Part shown: in pieces, positions 53,985 through 62,795 of the stretch
Layout: each line of letters begins with the position of its first letter
How positions within the stretch are numbered: position 1 is the first letter of the stretch
NCBI GenBank assembly: GCA_965214615.1
Contig: OZ243952.1
Span: forward strand, 1,240,001 to 1,304,000
Length of the DNA stretch: 64,000 bases
Direction: 5' to 3'
Source of the DNA: CBDAUN01 sp965214615
GTDB taxonomy: Bacteria > Pseudomonadota > Gammaproteobacteria > Arenicellales > JAJDZL01
Program-made: the position numbers and the translations under genes
The notes under the pieces: generated by a model
Told to the model about the DNA's origin: nothing
The model's database searches: none
Seen by the model: the letters and a program-made list of their open reading frames with translations, nothing else

Positions 53985-55529
53985 GTGTCGGATACATTTC
54001 GATCACTGATTGATCGGAGCGCGCAGGCGCACCCCGATCGAAAATTTCTAATCGACCCGGATGCGAATCTGGAGATGACATTTGCCGATTTGCAGGCCAG
54101 GTGCCGGCAGTTTGCCGCCTATGCGCGCGCCAAGGGGCTGAGTCCGGGCTCGCGAATTGCATATATGCTCGACAACGGATATTGGTCCGTGATTGCAATG
54201 CTCGGAACAATGTACGCAGGATGCATAACCGTTCCGCTGAATGTTGTTGCCAGTTCAAGAAACCTGGCGCATGCATTGGAAAATTCGGACCCTGCATTGA
54301 CGCTTGTTGCAGGTAGCCGGATGAAGCTGTTCAAGTCCATCAGTTCCGAGTCGCATACTTCGGTTGAAGTGGTCGACCCGGTTTGCGGATTTGCACTGCC
54401 TGATGTGCCTGACGCTTTGGATTGCGAAATCGGTTCCGGCGACGCGGGGATGATTCTTTATACTTCCGGCACAACCAGCATGCCCAAAGGAACGGTGTTA
54501 AGCCACCGCAATCTGATCGCCGGAGGACGCAATGTCGCACTCGCGCACCAGATTGACAGCGATGATCGCGTGCTTTGCGTTCTGCCGCTCTACCACATCA
54601 ATGGCCAGGTTGTCACAGTAGTGGCGCCGCTTGCGACTTCATCCAGCGTCGTAATGCCGCATCGTTTCAGCGCCACGGACTTTTGGGACTTGGTTTTCGA
54701 GCATCGCTGCACCTGGCTAAGCGTGGTGCCGACCATTGCCAAGTATCTGCTCGACAACGCTCACAGGTATCCTGAAATTGCTGCGCGCATCCGCAACTGC
54801 GAGCACTTGCGATTCGCCCGTTCAGCTTCGTCGGCGATGCCGGCCGGCATGCACAGGGACTTTGAAGAGAGTTTCGGATTGCCGATGATCGAAACGATGG
54901 GACTGACCGAAACGGCGGCGCCGATTCTTTCGAATCCCATGCCGCCTGCAAAAAGATTGGCCGGATCGGTCGGAATGCCGTTCGGTGACGAAGCCAAGGT
55001 CATCGATGACAGCTTTGAAGCGCTGCCCGACGAATCAATAGGGGAAATCGCAGTGCGCGGTGCAAACGTATTTTCCGAATATTTCAAGAAGCCCGACGCT
55101 ACTGCCGAAGCGTTTACCCCGGACGGGTGGTTTCGAACCGGCGACCTGGGCTACCGCAGCAGCGAAGGATACTACTATGTCACTGGTCGAAAAAAGGAAT
55201 TGATCATCAAAGGCGGAGAGAATATCGCGCCGCGCGAGATTGACGACGTTCTCTATCACCACGAAGCGGTTCTTGAGGCGGCGGCGTTTGGCCTGCCGGA
55301 TGACGACTACGGCCAGGTTGTTGCTGTCGGTGTCGTGCTCAAGCCCGAATACGAACACGATGAGCAGACATTGATGGAGTATTGCAGGGAGCATCTGGGT
55401 TCGTTTAGAACGCCGAGCGAGATATTCCTAGTCGATCACCTGCCTAAAGGGCCGTCCGGCAAGATTCAGCGCCTGGAGTTTGCCAGCCAAGTCATGAAAT
55501 CGCGCGAAAGCGACAATTTACGAAAATGA
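53985..55529 (+). CDS. sauT: Acyl-CoA ligase, sulfoacetate-CoA ligase type
   Basis: A 514-residue AMP-forming CoA ligase starting at GTG. MILYTSGTTSMPKGTVLSH near 157 is the phosphate loop, METMGLTETAAP near 303 the adenine motif, GWFRTGDLGYRSSEGYYYVTGRKKE near 382 the hinge, and GPSGKIQR near 490 the C-terminal catalytic Lys. By position next to the sauS-type gene it is likely SauT, making sulfoacetyl-CoA from sulfoacetate, ATP and CoA. The family also includes long-chain and oxalate CoA ligases, so substrate is inferred from operon context. Confidence 0.75.
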   Translation: MSDTFRSLIDRSAQAHPDRKFLIDPDANLEMTFADLQARCRQFAAYARAKGLSPGSRIAYMLDNGYWSVIAMLGTMYAGCITVPLNVVASSRNLAHALENSDPALTLVAGSRMKLFKSISSESHTSVEVVDPVCGFALPDVPDALDCEIGSGDAGMILYTSGTTSMPKGTVLSHRNLIAGGRNVALAHQIDSDDRVLCVLPLYHINGQVVTVVAPLATSSSVVMPHRFSATDFWDLVFEHRCTWLSVVPTIAKYLLDNAHRYPEIAARIRNCEHLRFARSASSAMPAGMHRDFEESFGLPMIETMGLTETAAPILSNPMPPAKRLAGSVGMPFGDEAKVIDDSFEALPDESIGEIAVRGANVFSEYFKKPDATAEAFTPDGWFRTGDLGYRSSEGYYYVTGRKKELIIKGGENIAPREIDDVLYHHEAVLEAAAFGLPDDDYGQVVAVGVVLKPEYEHDEQTLMEYCREHLGSFRTPSEIFLVDHLPKGPSGKIQRLEFASQVMKSRESDNLRK

Positions 55530-56081
55530 CATGGAGCTGGCCGTAAATATGCCTTCAATATCTGTGCGAATTTGTTTGATGGTTGTTTGATAGAAACTTG
55601 AGAATTTGTCTTCATTTTCTAGAGTTAAACTCATATCCTGTTGTTTTCATGTAGTTCATTCCCCACCAATTTGTTTGATGGTTGTTTGATGGATGTCCGA
55701 TTTTGTAGTGAGATGATGAGAATTTCTGAGACTTCGGAGACTGTGTCAATGAATCACCCCCGTAGGTGGAATATATGAGGAATCAAAAACTCGGTACAAC
55801 ACTTTTTAGCATAGGCACCGTCACGTTCAACTTACTGCACACATAATTTGCAACTCTGATTCAAGCTGACAGGCTGTGTTAAATCCCACAGTATTTCCGG
55901 CACATTGACAATGCTTTATCTGCCACCTATCAAATCCGGTAGAATGAACCCTAGGGAAGGCAATAGCCAAATATCGCCACAGCAAACTGAAATCACTTTA
56001 TAGGGGCAATCTTTATTGCCTTTTGGCGATTTCTGAAGTTTAGTCCCATAAAATCAGATCTTTCGAGAACTGACAAGACTC
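55530..56081. other. Intergenic with left direct repeat
   Basis: About 550 bases holding repeat copy A (listed next) and 390 AT-rich bases that must contain the promoter of the AlbA_2 gene. No coding frame supported. Confidence 0.5.
55569..55690. repeat. Direct repeat copy A (122 bp), paired 11-bp units
   Basis: Starts and ends with the same 23-base block AATTTGTTTGATGGTTGTTT plus GAT, at 55569-55591 and 55668-55690, exactly 99 bases apart. Each block holds two adjacent 11-mers, TTGTTTGATGG then TTGTTTGAT(A/G)G. Copy B at 57571-57692 has the same layout and spacing. Confidence 0.9.
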
Positions 56082-57581
56082 ATGAATACAGCTTACTCTC
56101 TTGAATATCTCGTTGGATTGGTGCACGAACTGTGCCATTTGAATGGTGAACAGGAGTGGGTAGAATTCAAGCAGAATAAAGCCGATCCGCAAGAGATCGG
56201 CGAATACATCTCTGCACTTGCGAATGCCGCTGCCATTAATGACAAAGTGCATGCGTATTTGATCTGGGGTGTCAGCGACAGTAAGCGTGAAATAGTCGGA
56301 ACAAACTTCAATCCTTCAAACGAGAAGAAAGGAAACGAGCCACTAGAGAGTTGGTTGTTGCGAATGCTGACTCCGAAGATCGGATTCCGATTTCATGAAG
56401 TGCCCATTGACGGCAAAAGTGTGACTCTTCTTGAGATTGATCGCGCTTCTGATCGGCCGGTAAGCTTCAGAAACGGAGAATACATTCGTATTGGAGAGGT
56501 GAAAAAACCTCTCAAGGAAGCACCCGATCGTCAACGAAACCTCTGGCGCATATTCGATCAGACACCATTTGAAGCATTAATAGCACGGGAGCGTGTGAGT
56601 TCCGATTCGGTGTTGCAGATTCTTGACTATCCGAGTTACTTCGATTTATTGCAGTTGCCTCTTCCGCCTGGGCCGAATCAAATTCTCGAATCCCTGCTGG
56701 AGAATAATCTGATTCAAAAGTGTCCTGCGGGTGGTTGGGACGTTACGAATCTAGGCGCGATCCTTCTTGCTAAAAATCTTGTAGACTTTCCTAATCTAAG
56801 CCGCAAATCGATGCGCGTCATTCAATATCACGGCATTGGACGAATTGATGCGGCAAAGGAGTTCAGCATGTCCAGGGGATATGCCTCTGGCTTTGAAGAA
56901 CTTGTGGGTTACATTAACGGCTTGCTGCCGAGCAATGAACTCATTGAGCACGCACTGCGCAAGACAGTAGTCATGTATCCGAAATTAGCTGTCCGCGAAC
57001 TGGTGGCAAATGCGTTGATTCATCAAGATATGCATTTCACTGGCGCAGGGCCAACAGTTGAAATATTTGAAGATCGTATCGAAATAACCAACCCTGGCAA
57101 GCCGTTGGTTTCAACAAGTCGCTTTGTGGACACGCCGCCGCGTTCGCGAAACGAAGCAATAGCTTCGCTTATGCGACGTTTTCGAATATGTGAAGAAAGA
57201 GGTAGTGGAATCGACAAAGTAATTTATCAGGTGGAAATATTTCAACTGCCAGCTCCTTTGTTCGAGGTTCCCGGAGAATTTACACGGGCTGTGTTGTTTG
57301 CACATAAGAAACTCAAAGATATGAGTAAGCGGGACCGAATTCGTGCATGCTATTTGCATGCCTGTCTTTGCTACGTCACGCGCCGCAAAATGACTAACGC
57401 CACGTTGCGGGAACGCTTTGGTGTTTCTAGCAAAAACGCTGCAGAAGTGTCGCGTTTGTTGAAGGAGGCGGTAGACAAAGGCATAGTTGTGATACAAGAC
57501 ACCTCAGTCGGAACAAAGAGTCGGACGTATTTGCCGTATTGGGCAGCACCTTCTGACAATGGCATTGACGAATTTGTTTGA
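56082..57581 (+). CDS. AlbA_2 (Schlafen-type) DNA-binding and ATP-binding domain protein, repeat-flanked
   Basis: A 499-residue putative regulator or defence protein. The AlbA_2 domain covers about 15-145 with NGEQEWVEFKQNKADP and HAYLIWGVSDSKRE. RMLTPKIGFRFHE and GEYIRIGEVKKPL follow. A GHKL-like part reads AVRELVANALIHQDMHFTGAG near 303 (E--NA-HQD) and ERGSGIDKVIYQVE near 367. The last 80 residues form a winged helix: TRRKMTNATLRERFGVSSKN and AAEVSRLLKEAVDKGIV. The TGA stop (57579-57581) lies inside the right-hand direct repeat. Low GC against its surroundings suggests a mobile unit. Similar in layout to the 30708 gene but longer. Confidence 0.82.
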   Translation: MNTAYSLEYLVGLVHELCHLNGEQEWVEFKQNKADPQEIGEYISALANAAAINDKVHAYLIWGVSDSKREIVGTNFNPSNEKKGNEPLESWLLRMLTPKIGFRFHEVPIDGKSVTLLEIDRASDRPVSFRNGEYIRIGEVKKPLKEAPDRQRNLWRIFDQTPFEALIARERVSSDSVLQILDYPSYFDLLQLPLPPGPNQILESLLENNLIQKCPAGGWDVTNLGAILLAKNLVDFPNLSRKSMRVIQYHGIGRIDAAKEFSMSRGYASGFEELVGYINGLLPSNELIEHALRKTVVMYPKLAVRELVANALIHQDMHFTGAGPTVEIFEDRIEITNPGKPLVSTSRFVDTPPRSRNEAIASLMRRFRICEERGSGIDKVIYQVEIFQLPAPLFEVPGEFTRAVLFAHKKLKDMSKRDRIRACYLHACLCYVTRRKMTNATLRERFGVSSKNAAEVSRLLKEAVDKGIVVIQDTSVGTKSRTYLPYWAAPSDNGIDEFV

Positions 57582-57692
57582 TGGTTGTTTGATAGAAACT
57601 TGAGAATTTATCTTCATTTTCAATGATGAAGTTCATATCTTATTGTTTATATGTAGTTTTCTCTCTGTCAATTTGTTTGATGGTTGTTTGAT
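57571..57692. repeat. Direct repeat copy B (122 bp), paired 11-bp units
   Basis: 23-base blocks at 57571-57593 and 57670-57692 identical to those of copy A; the 76 bases between are about 75% identical by hand count, about 84% overall. It overlaps the last codons of the AlbA_2 gene. Confidence 0.9.
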
Positions 57693-58112
57693 GGAAAGTA
57701 GTCATTTCCCCTTGTAGCAGCATGCGCGCTATATTTCAACGGGTTTAGATTTTGCCGAACGTGCAGCACGATGCGCGTGTATCGTCAATTCAATGGAATC
57801 GAACATTATGCAACTCTAGCGCATGATTCTAAGTTCAACCCCACCTTTCAAGTCTCAGCGAATCAGAGCCGGCCAAAATATATTTTATCGAGCAGGCTTT
57901 ACTCGGCGATGCGAAACGCAGTTCGTGCCGAACGGGATCTGCGAAGCTGACGCATCAGACAATCTTGCCCGGTGACAAATCTCTGCATGTATATAATTTC
58001 CGAGACTGGCAAAGCTGGAACCGATCTTCTTGACAATCTGTACAAGTGACTTTTCAGTGGTTAATATCGGTCGGATGCAGTGCAAGCAATGGTGCATAGA
58101 CGGTAGGTTTTC
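57693..58112. other. Intergenic after right repeat
   Basis: About 420 bases before the oxygenase-like gene. No gene or RNA recognised; includes the promoter of the next gene, not placed. Confidence 0.4.
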
Positions 58113-59111
58113 GTGGCTTCATTAAATTACCCTTTGCGATTCCCGAAACAGTCGCCCGAAGGCTACGAGTATCGGAGCGAATCGGTTCAATTTGATCCGA
58201 AAGTCCACCTTCAGCTTGAGCCGCCCGAATCGGTGCTCAGCCTAAGCGATCTCGGCTACGCTCCGAAAGACATCGAACAGTGCCCGACCGATTTCGCAGT
58301 GTCGAGTGCCGTGCGAATTCTGTCGGACGAGGGCGTTGCCGTGATGCTCGAAATTGCGCGGGACCTGAAAAAATACGCTGTCAACTGCGAGCGAATCGAA
58401 AACATGGTGCGCGGCGGCGCCTATCAGTCCAAATTTCTGCGTGATTTCTGCCTGAGTATCGAGGTCGCCGAATTTCTAAGCGATATCTTCGGCACTCCGG
58501 TCGCGCCGCACACGATGCCGCTTCATCTGGGTCATTTGAATTTTGCACCAGATGACCTGAGTCGCTCTGTCGACCTTTGGCATCACGATACGCTCGCACT
58601 GGACTATGTGCTGCTGCTTTCGGATCCCAACAAGCTGCGCGGAGGCGAATTTCAGTATTTCATGGGCACCCGGGACGAAGCAAGGCAGTACGCCGACAGT
58701 GACAGACCGATTCCGGAAAGCCGCGCAGTGACTCCGAAATTTCCAGGCGCCGGCTACGCTGTTGTCCTGCACGGCAACATGGTCGTGCACCGCGCAACCA
58801 GATTGACTGAGCGGGCAGAGAGAATCACTTTGGTGAACGGCTATGTCCCGCTGACAGCAGGGGTCGAAGATGCATGTCGCTTCCCCGACCTGACACTGGT
58901 AGACCCTCATCATGTTCTGTTCGCCGAATGGGCGCGCCACAAGGCATGGCTTTCAATGGGGCGGCTCGCCAGTCTTTTGGACGATATGCCCTTTACCGAC
59001 GACAGGCAGGAAATCGCATCATACCTGAAACATGCGATTTCAGATGTCGAATCTGCGATCGAGGATTTAAGCGACATCGACAATGCGTCGATGATTCATT
59101 ACGGAGAATAG
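58113..59111 (+). CDS. Fe(II)/2-oxoglutarate-dependent oxygenase-like protein
   Basis: A 332-residue protein from a GTG start. The iron-site candidates are WHHDTLALDYVLLLSD near 153 (His-x-Asp) and GAGYAVVLHGNMVVHRATRLTERAERITLVNGY near 216-248, with the distal His (VVHRAT) and the Arg (ERI) that binds 2-oxoglutarate. The layout is close to the BesD/HalD-like group of amino-acid enzymes, but those halogenases have Gly instead of the Asp; the Asp here points to a hydroxylase. GGEFQYFMGT near 180 supports the fold. Substrate unknown. It converges with the decarboxylase gene. Confidence 0.75.
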   Translation: MASLNYPLRFPKQSPEGYEYRSESVQFDPKVHLQLEPPESVLSLSDLGYAPKDIEQCPTDFAVSSAVRILSDEGVAVMLEIARDLKKYAVNCERIENMVRGGAYQSKFLRDFCLSIEVAEFLSDIFGTPVAPHTMPLHLGHLNFAPDDLSRSVDLWHHDTLALDYVLLLSDPNKLRGGEFQYFMGTRDEARQYADSDRPIPESRAVTPKFPGAGYAVVLHGNMVVHRATRLTERAERITLVNGYVPLTAGVEDACRFPDLTLVDPHHVLFAEWARHKAWLSMGRLASLLDDMPFTDDRQEIASYLKHAISDVESAIEDLSDIDNASMIHYGE

Positions 59112-59167
59112 CCCGCGCAAGTCCGACTGCCCAATGCAATATCCGCAATGCCCAGGGCAGAATTGAT

Positions 59168-60604
59168 TCAAGATTCAGCTGCCACGTCCTGGGCGATGCG
59201 CTGAAATTCCGACCACGCGGCTTCCACATGATGCAATTCGGTGTGTACCGCACCGACCACGAATCGAATCACATAGGTGCCATTCAGTACCGTGTGGGTG
59301 GCAAAGAATCTCCCCGAAGCGTTGAATCGCCGCAGCACCTCGCGTGTGAATTCATTTCCGTCGCGATGTCGAAAGCACACCAGGTTCAATATGGCCGGCT
59401 GAAACTGTTCGAAGCCGGAATCGGCTTCAACCCATGACGAGAACCGCTGTGTCAGTTCAATATGTCGGCGAATATGTTCTTGCATGCCGACTGTCCCGAA
59501 CATCCGGATTACGAACCACAGCTTCAGCGAACGGAATCTTCGTCCAAGGGGAATCTGCCAGCCGCTATAGTCAAAAACCGAGCCCGACTCGCTGGCCTTG
59601 TTGCGCAGATACTCCGGTGTGATCGTGAGCGCTTCGACAAGCGCGTTTCTGTCGGCTACATAGAACAAGTCGCAGTCAAAATTGGTCAGCAGCCACTTGT
59701 GCGGATTAAAGCAGTAGCTGTTTGCCAGTTCAAGGCCGTTAAGAAGCCACCGGTATTCCTCGCATACGGTGGCGCAGCCGGCATGGGCGCTGTCGACATG
59801 CAGCCATGCCTGATGCGATTTGGCTATTTCGCCAATTTCCTCGACCGGGTCGATTGCCAATGACGATGTGGTGCCGATGGTGGCGCAGATGAATGCCGGT
59901 ACCAGCCCGTTGGCAATGTCGGATTCAACCTGCGATTGCAGATGCCCGGCGCGGATCGCGAATGTGTGGTCCGTGTCGATGCGCCGAACCAGTTCGGGCC
60001 GTATTCCAGCCACCTTGAGTCCTTTTTCGACCGATGAATGCGCATGGCTCGAAATATACGCACAGAGCCGATTCAATCCGTCGGCATCGCTTGGATTCCG
60101 CTTTAAGGCTTGCTCGCGCGCTGCGACAATTGCGCACAGTGTCGCCGACGATGCGGAGTCCTGAATCACTCCGCCGCCGCTTTTGTCGGACCGAAAATGC
60201 CTGGGAAGCCCGGCAATATCGACCATCCAGTCCATGACGCATGTCTCAAGTTCAGTACATGCGGGCGAAGTCGCCCACAGCATGCCTTGAATCCCCAGAC
60301 CGGAAGAAAGCATGTCGCCAAGAATTGACGGCCCCGTCGTATGGGTTGGAAAGTAGCCGAAAAAATTCGGCGACTGCCAATGCATGACATTGGGAATGAT
60401 CAGCTTATGCACGTCGTCAAGCACCGCTTCGAAGCGTTCCGCTTCAGCCGGAGGACAATCAGGCAGGCTGCGGTAGATATGGCCGGGCTCGACCTGAGGC
60501 TGCACCGGATACGACTCTATGTTTTCCATGTAGTCGGCGATCAGGTCGACCATTTGATGGCCTTGCCGGCGAAAGGCGTCAGCGCTTTTCATTTTATCGG
60601 GCAT
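59168..60604 (-). CDS. Aromatic-L-amino-acid decarboxylase-type PLP enzyme
   Basis: About 478 residues from MPDKMKSADAFRRQGHQMVD; the frame extends to 60718 but the family start fits 60604. A group II decarboxylase: SPNFFGYFPTH near 80, HSSVEKGLKVAGI near 193, the PLP Asp in WLHVDSAHAG near 268, and the Schiff-base Lys in SYCFNPHKWLLTNFDCD near 302. Members decarboxylate DOPA, tryptophan, tyrosine or histidine; some plant and insect relatives act as aldehyde synthases. No transporter or amine oxidase is beside it, so substrate is open. It precedes ETF-QO in genome order on the same strand, 316 bases apart. Confidence 0.88.
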   Translation of the reverse strand: MPDKMKSADAFRRQGHQMVDLIADYMENIESYPVQPQVEPGHIYRSLPDCPPAEAERFEAVLDDVHKLIIPNVMHWQSPNFFGYFPTHTTGPSILGDMLSSGLGIQGMLWATSPACTELETCVMDWMVDIAGLPRHFRSDKSGGGVIQDSASSATLCAIVAAREQALKRNPSDADGLNRLCAYISSHAHSSVEKGLKVAGIRPELVRRIDTDHTFAIRAGHLQSQVESDIANGLVPAFICATIGTTSSLAIDPVEEIGEIAKSHQAWLHVDSAHAGCATVCEEYRWLLNGLELANSYCFNPHKWLLTNFDCDLFYVADRNALVEALTITPEYLRNKASESGSVFDYSGWQIPLGRRFRSLKLWFVIRMFGTVGMQEHIRRHIELTQRFSSWVEADSGFEQFQPAILNLVCFRHRDGNEFTREVLRRFNASGRFFATHTVLNGTYVIRFVVGAVHTELHHVEAAWSEFQRIAQDVAAES

Positions 60605-60627
60605 CACGGATGCATCTTGTGGCGTAA

Positions 60628-60936
60628 GGAGTTGGTGATGAACGAAATCCTGCGCAGCGAAATGATCTGTCAGGTGTTGCGGCTGCGGCGCGTCGCCTTG
60701 TATCCGCAGCGTTCGCATTCGACAATTTCAACATTTCCAGAAGCTCCGAAACCGAATTTCACTTCAATGACCGCAAACTCATGAAACCCGAGATAGCAGA
60801 GCAGCTTGCCGAAATTTTCTTTAGCGCTTTTGAACATTGGCTGGATATGATCGAATCATACGAAACGATCTGCCCCGTATACGGCGATATACGCGGCAAC
60901 GCAGACCTACAGCGCGATGACTACATATTAAGATAG
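60628..60936 (+). CDS. Possible small ORF antisense to ETF-QO end
   Basis: A 102-codon open frame after a TAA, with ATG only at 60781 (51 residues, MKPEIAEQLAEIFFSAFEHW, ending ...DDYILR). The translation upstream of that ATG (FAFDNFNISRSSETEF) also looks protein-like, so the real start may be non-ATG or the gene may be eroded. It overlaps the end of the ETF-QO gene by 16 bases. No family recognised. Confidence 0.3.
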   Translation, partial: GVGDERNPAQRNDLSGVAAAARRLVSAAFAFDNFNISRSSETEFHFNDRKLMKPEIAEQLAEIFFSAFEHWLDMIESYETICPVYGDIRGNADLQRDDYILR

Positions 60937-62552
60937 TTCGGACCGCCTCCGCCTTCCGGTACAACCCAGTTGATATTCTGAGTTATGTCTTTGATATCGC
61001 ATGTTTTGCAATGCACGCAATTTTGAGCATTGATCTGCAGCTGGGGCGAGCCTGACTGATCTTTGACAATCTCATAGACCCCGGCCGGACAATATCGCTG
61101 CTCAGGCGCATCATAGTCCTTCAGATTAACCTGAACCGGTACGCTGTCGTCGAGAAGTGTCAGGTGCGCGGGCTGATTTTCTTCATGGTTCGTATTGGAA
61201 AGAAAGACAGAGGACAGCCGGTCGAAGCTGATCTTTCCATCAGGCTTCGGGTATTCGACGGGATCGCATTCGCTGGCCTTTTTCATTCGCGAATGATCTT
61301 CGTGGTGCTTCATGGTCCAAGGAGCCTTGCCGCGAAGCACATAGGTATCAAGCCCGGCGTAGGCCATTCCTCCCCAAAGTCCCCAGCGAAACGACGGACG
61401 GATGTTCCGGGCCCGACGCAGTTCGTCCCACAGCCACGAATCTTTCAGTGTCGCACTGTAGTTTGACATTTCGCCGCCGGCATCGCCGTTTAAATATTCA
61501 TACGTCGCTTCGGCAGCGACAATGGCAGACTTCATGGCGGTATGGGTTCCCTTGATTTTCGGCGTGTTGAGAAATCCTGCGCAGTCGCCGATAAGCGCGC
61601 CTCCGGGAAATGTCAGTTTCGGGATCGATTGAAAGCCGCCTTCGTTGAGTGCGCGCGCGCCGTAGGCGATACGTTCGCCATTTTCGAACGTGCCTCGGAC
61701 CTCAGGGTGATGCTTGAATCTTTGAAATTCCTCGAACGGGCTGAGATAGGGGTTTTGGTAGTCAAGTCCGACTACGAAGCCCACAGCCACTTGGTTGTCT
61801 TCCAGATGATAGAGAAACGATCCGCCATAGGTGTCGCTCTTCAGCGGCCATCCGACGCTGTGCCAGACTTTGCCTTGCTGATGAACCGAGGAGTCGACCT
61901 GCCATAGCTCCTTGATTCCGATTCCGTACGTTTGCGGCTCGACACCGTCTCGAAGGTTGAACTTATCAAACAGCGTCTTGGTCAGCGACCCGCGGCAGCC
62001 CTCGGCAAATAGCGTCATCTTTGCTCGCACTTCCGCTCCAAGCATGAATCGCGTCGTCTGCTCGCCATCCTTACCGATGCCCATATCTCCAGTGATTACG
62101 CCCGCGACACGGTCTCCTTCGCATAGCACTTCGGCGGCAGCGTAGCCAGGAAAGATATCGACGCCGGATTCCTCGGCCTGCTCGCCCAGCCAGCGGCACA
62201 GGTTGCCTAGGGAAATGATGTAATTGCCGTGGTTGTTCATCTGAGGCGGAGTAGGCAGCTTGATCGAACGGCTTGCGGTAAGAAACACGAAATGATCCTC
62301 TGAAACCGGCGTGTTCAGCGGCGCTCCCTTGTCTTTCCAGTCAGGAATGAGCTCGTTCAAGGAACGCGGTTCCAGTACAGCGCCTGAAAGGATGTGTGCG
62401 CCGACTTCCGATCCCTTTTCCAATATGCAAACGCTAAGGTCGGTGCCGTTTTCCATGCAAAGCTGGCGCAGCCGGATACCGGCGGCAAGTCCGGACGGTC
62501 CGGCGCCGACGATAACGACATCGTATTCAAGATAATCCCTTTCTACGCTCAT
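60921..62552 (-). CDS. Electron transfer flavoprotein:ubiquinone oxidoreductase
   Basis: A 543-residue membrane-bound flavoprotein that passes electrons from ETF (reduced by acyl-CoA and some demethylating dehydrogenases) to ubiquinone. N-terminal FAD motif VVIVGAGPSGLAAGIRL at 10-26; HILSGAVLEPRSLNEL near 53; YGIGIKELWQV near 207 and GGALIGDCAGFLNTPKIKGTHTAMKSA near 325. The C terminus has a 4Fe-4S ferredoxin motif NAQNCVHCKTCDIKD near 516. Complete. It serves the long acyl-CoA dehydrogenase at 32 kb and any sarcosine or dimethylglycine dehydrogenases in the cell. Confidence 0.96.
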   Translation of the reverse strand: MSVERDYLEYDVVIVGAGPSGLAAGIRLRQLCMENGTDLSVCILEKGSEVGAHILSGAVLEPRSLNELIPDWKDKGAPLNTPVSEDHFVFLTASRSIKLPTPPQMNNHGNYIISLGNLCRWLGEQAEESGVDIFPGYAAAEVLCEGDRVAGVITGDMGIGKDGEQTTRFMLGAEVRAKMTLFAEGCRGSLTKTLFDKFNLRDGVEPQTYGIGIKELWQVDSSVHQQGKVWHSVGWPLKSDTYGGSFLYHLEDNQVAVGFVVGLDYQNPYLSPFEEFQRFKHHPEVRGTFENGERIAYGARALNEGGFQSIPKLTFPGGALIGDCAGFLNTPKIKGTHTAMKSAIVAAEATYEYLNGDAGGEMSNYSATLKDSWLWDELRRARNIRPSFRWGLWGGMAYAGLDTYVLRGKAPWTMKHHEDHSRMKKASECDPVEYPKPDGKISFDRLSSVFLSNTNHEENQPAHLTLLDDSVPVQVNLKDYDAPEQRYCPAGVYEIVKDQSGSPQLQINAQNCVHCKTCDIKDITQNINWVVPEGGGGPNYLNM

Positions 62553-62795
62553 AGTGCCTTGGTTCTCCCTTTACAAAAGATGTTTTGCAGTGTTGCTGCC
62601 TGTTATATATGTTCTGTCCGGAAAATGACGACTTATCGCATATTTCTCAGCCCGCGCGGCACTTTGCGGTTCGCGCCGGCAGCTGCGGCGAAGCCAGAGA
62701 CTGACTGGCAGACCGGTTCACAATACTCAGCGATGGGCGAAAGCCGAATTGTGAGCTGTCATTCTCGGAATTGCCTTGTTCTCGGCAAGGTTGGC

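Noticed and set aside
55569..57692. CRISPR array or insertion sequence
   Set aside because: Only four repeat blocks, in two pairs with similar rather than unique spacers, and no cas or transposase gene; the terminal sequences are direct, not inverted.
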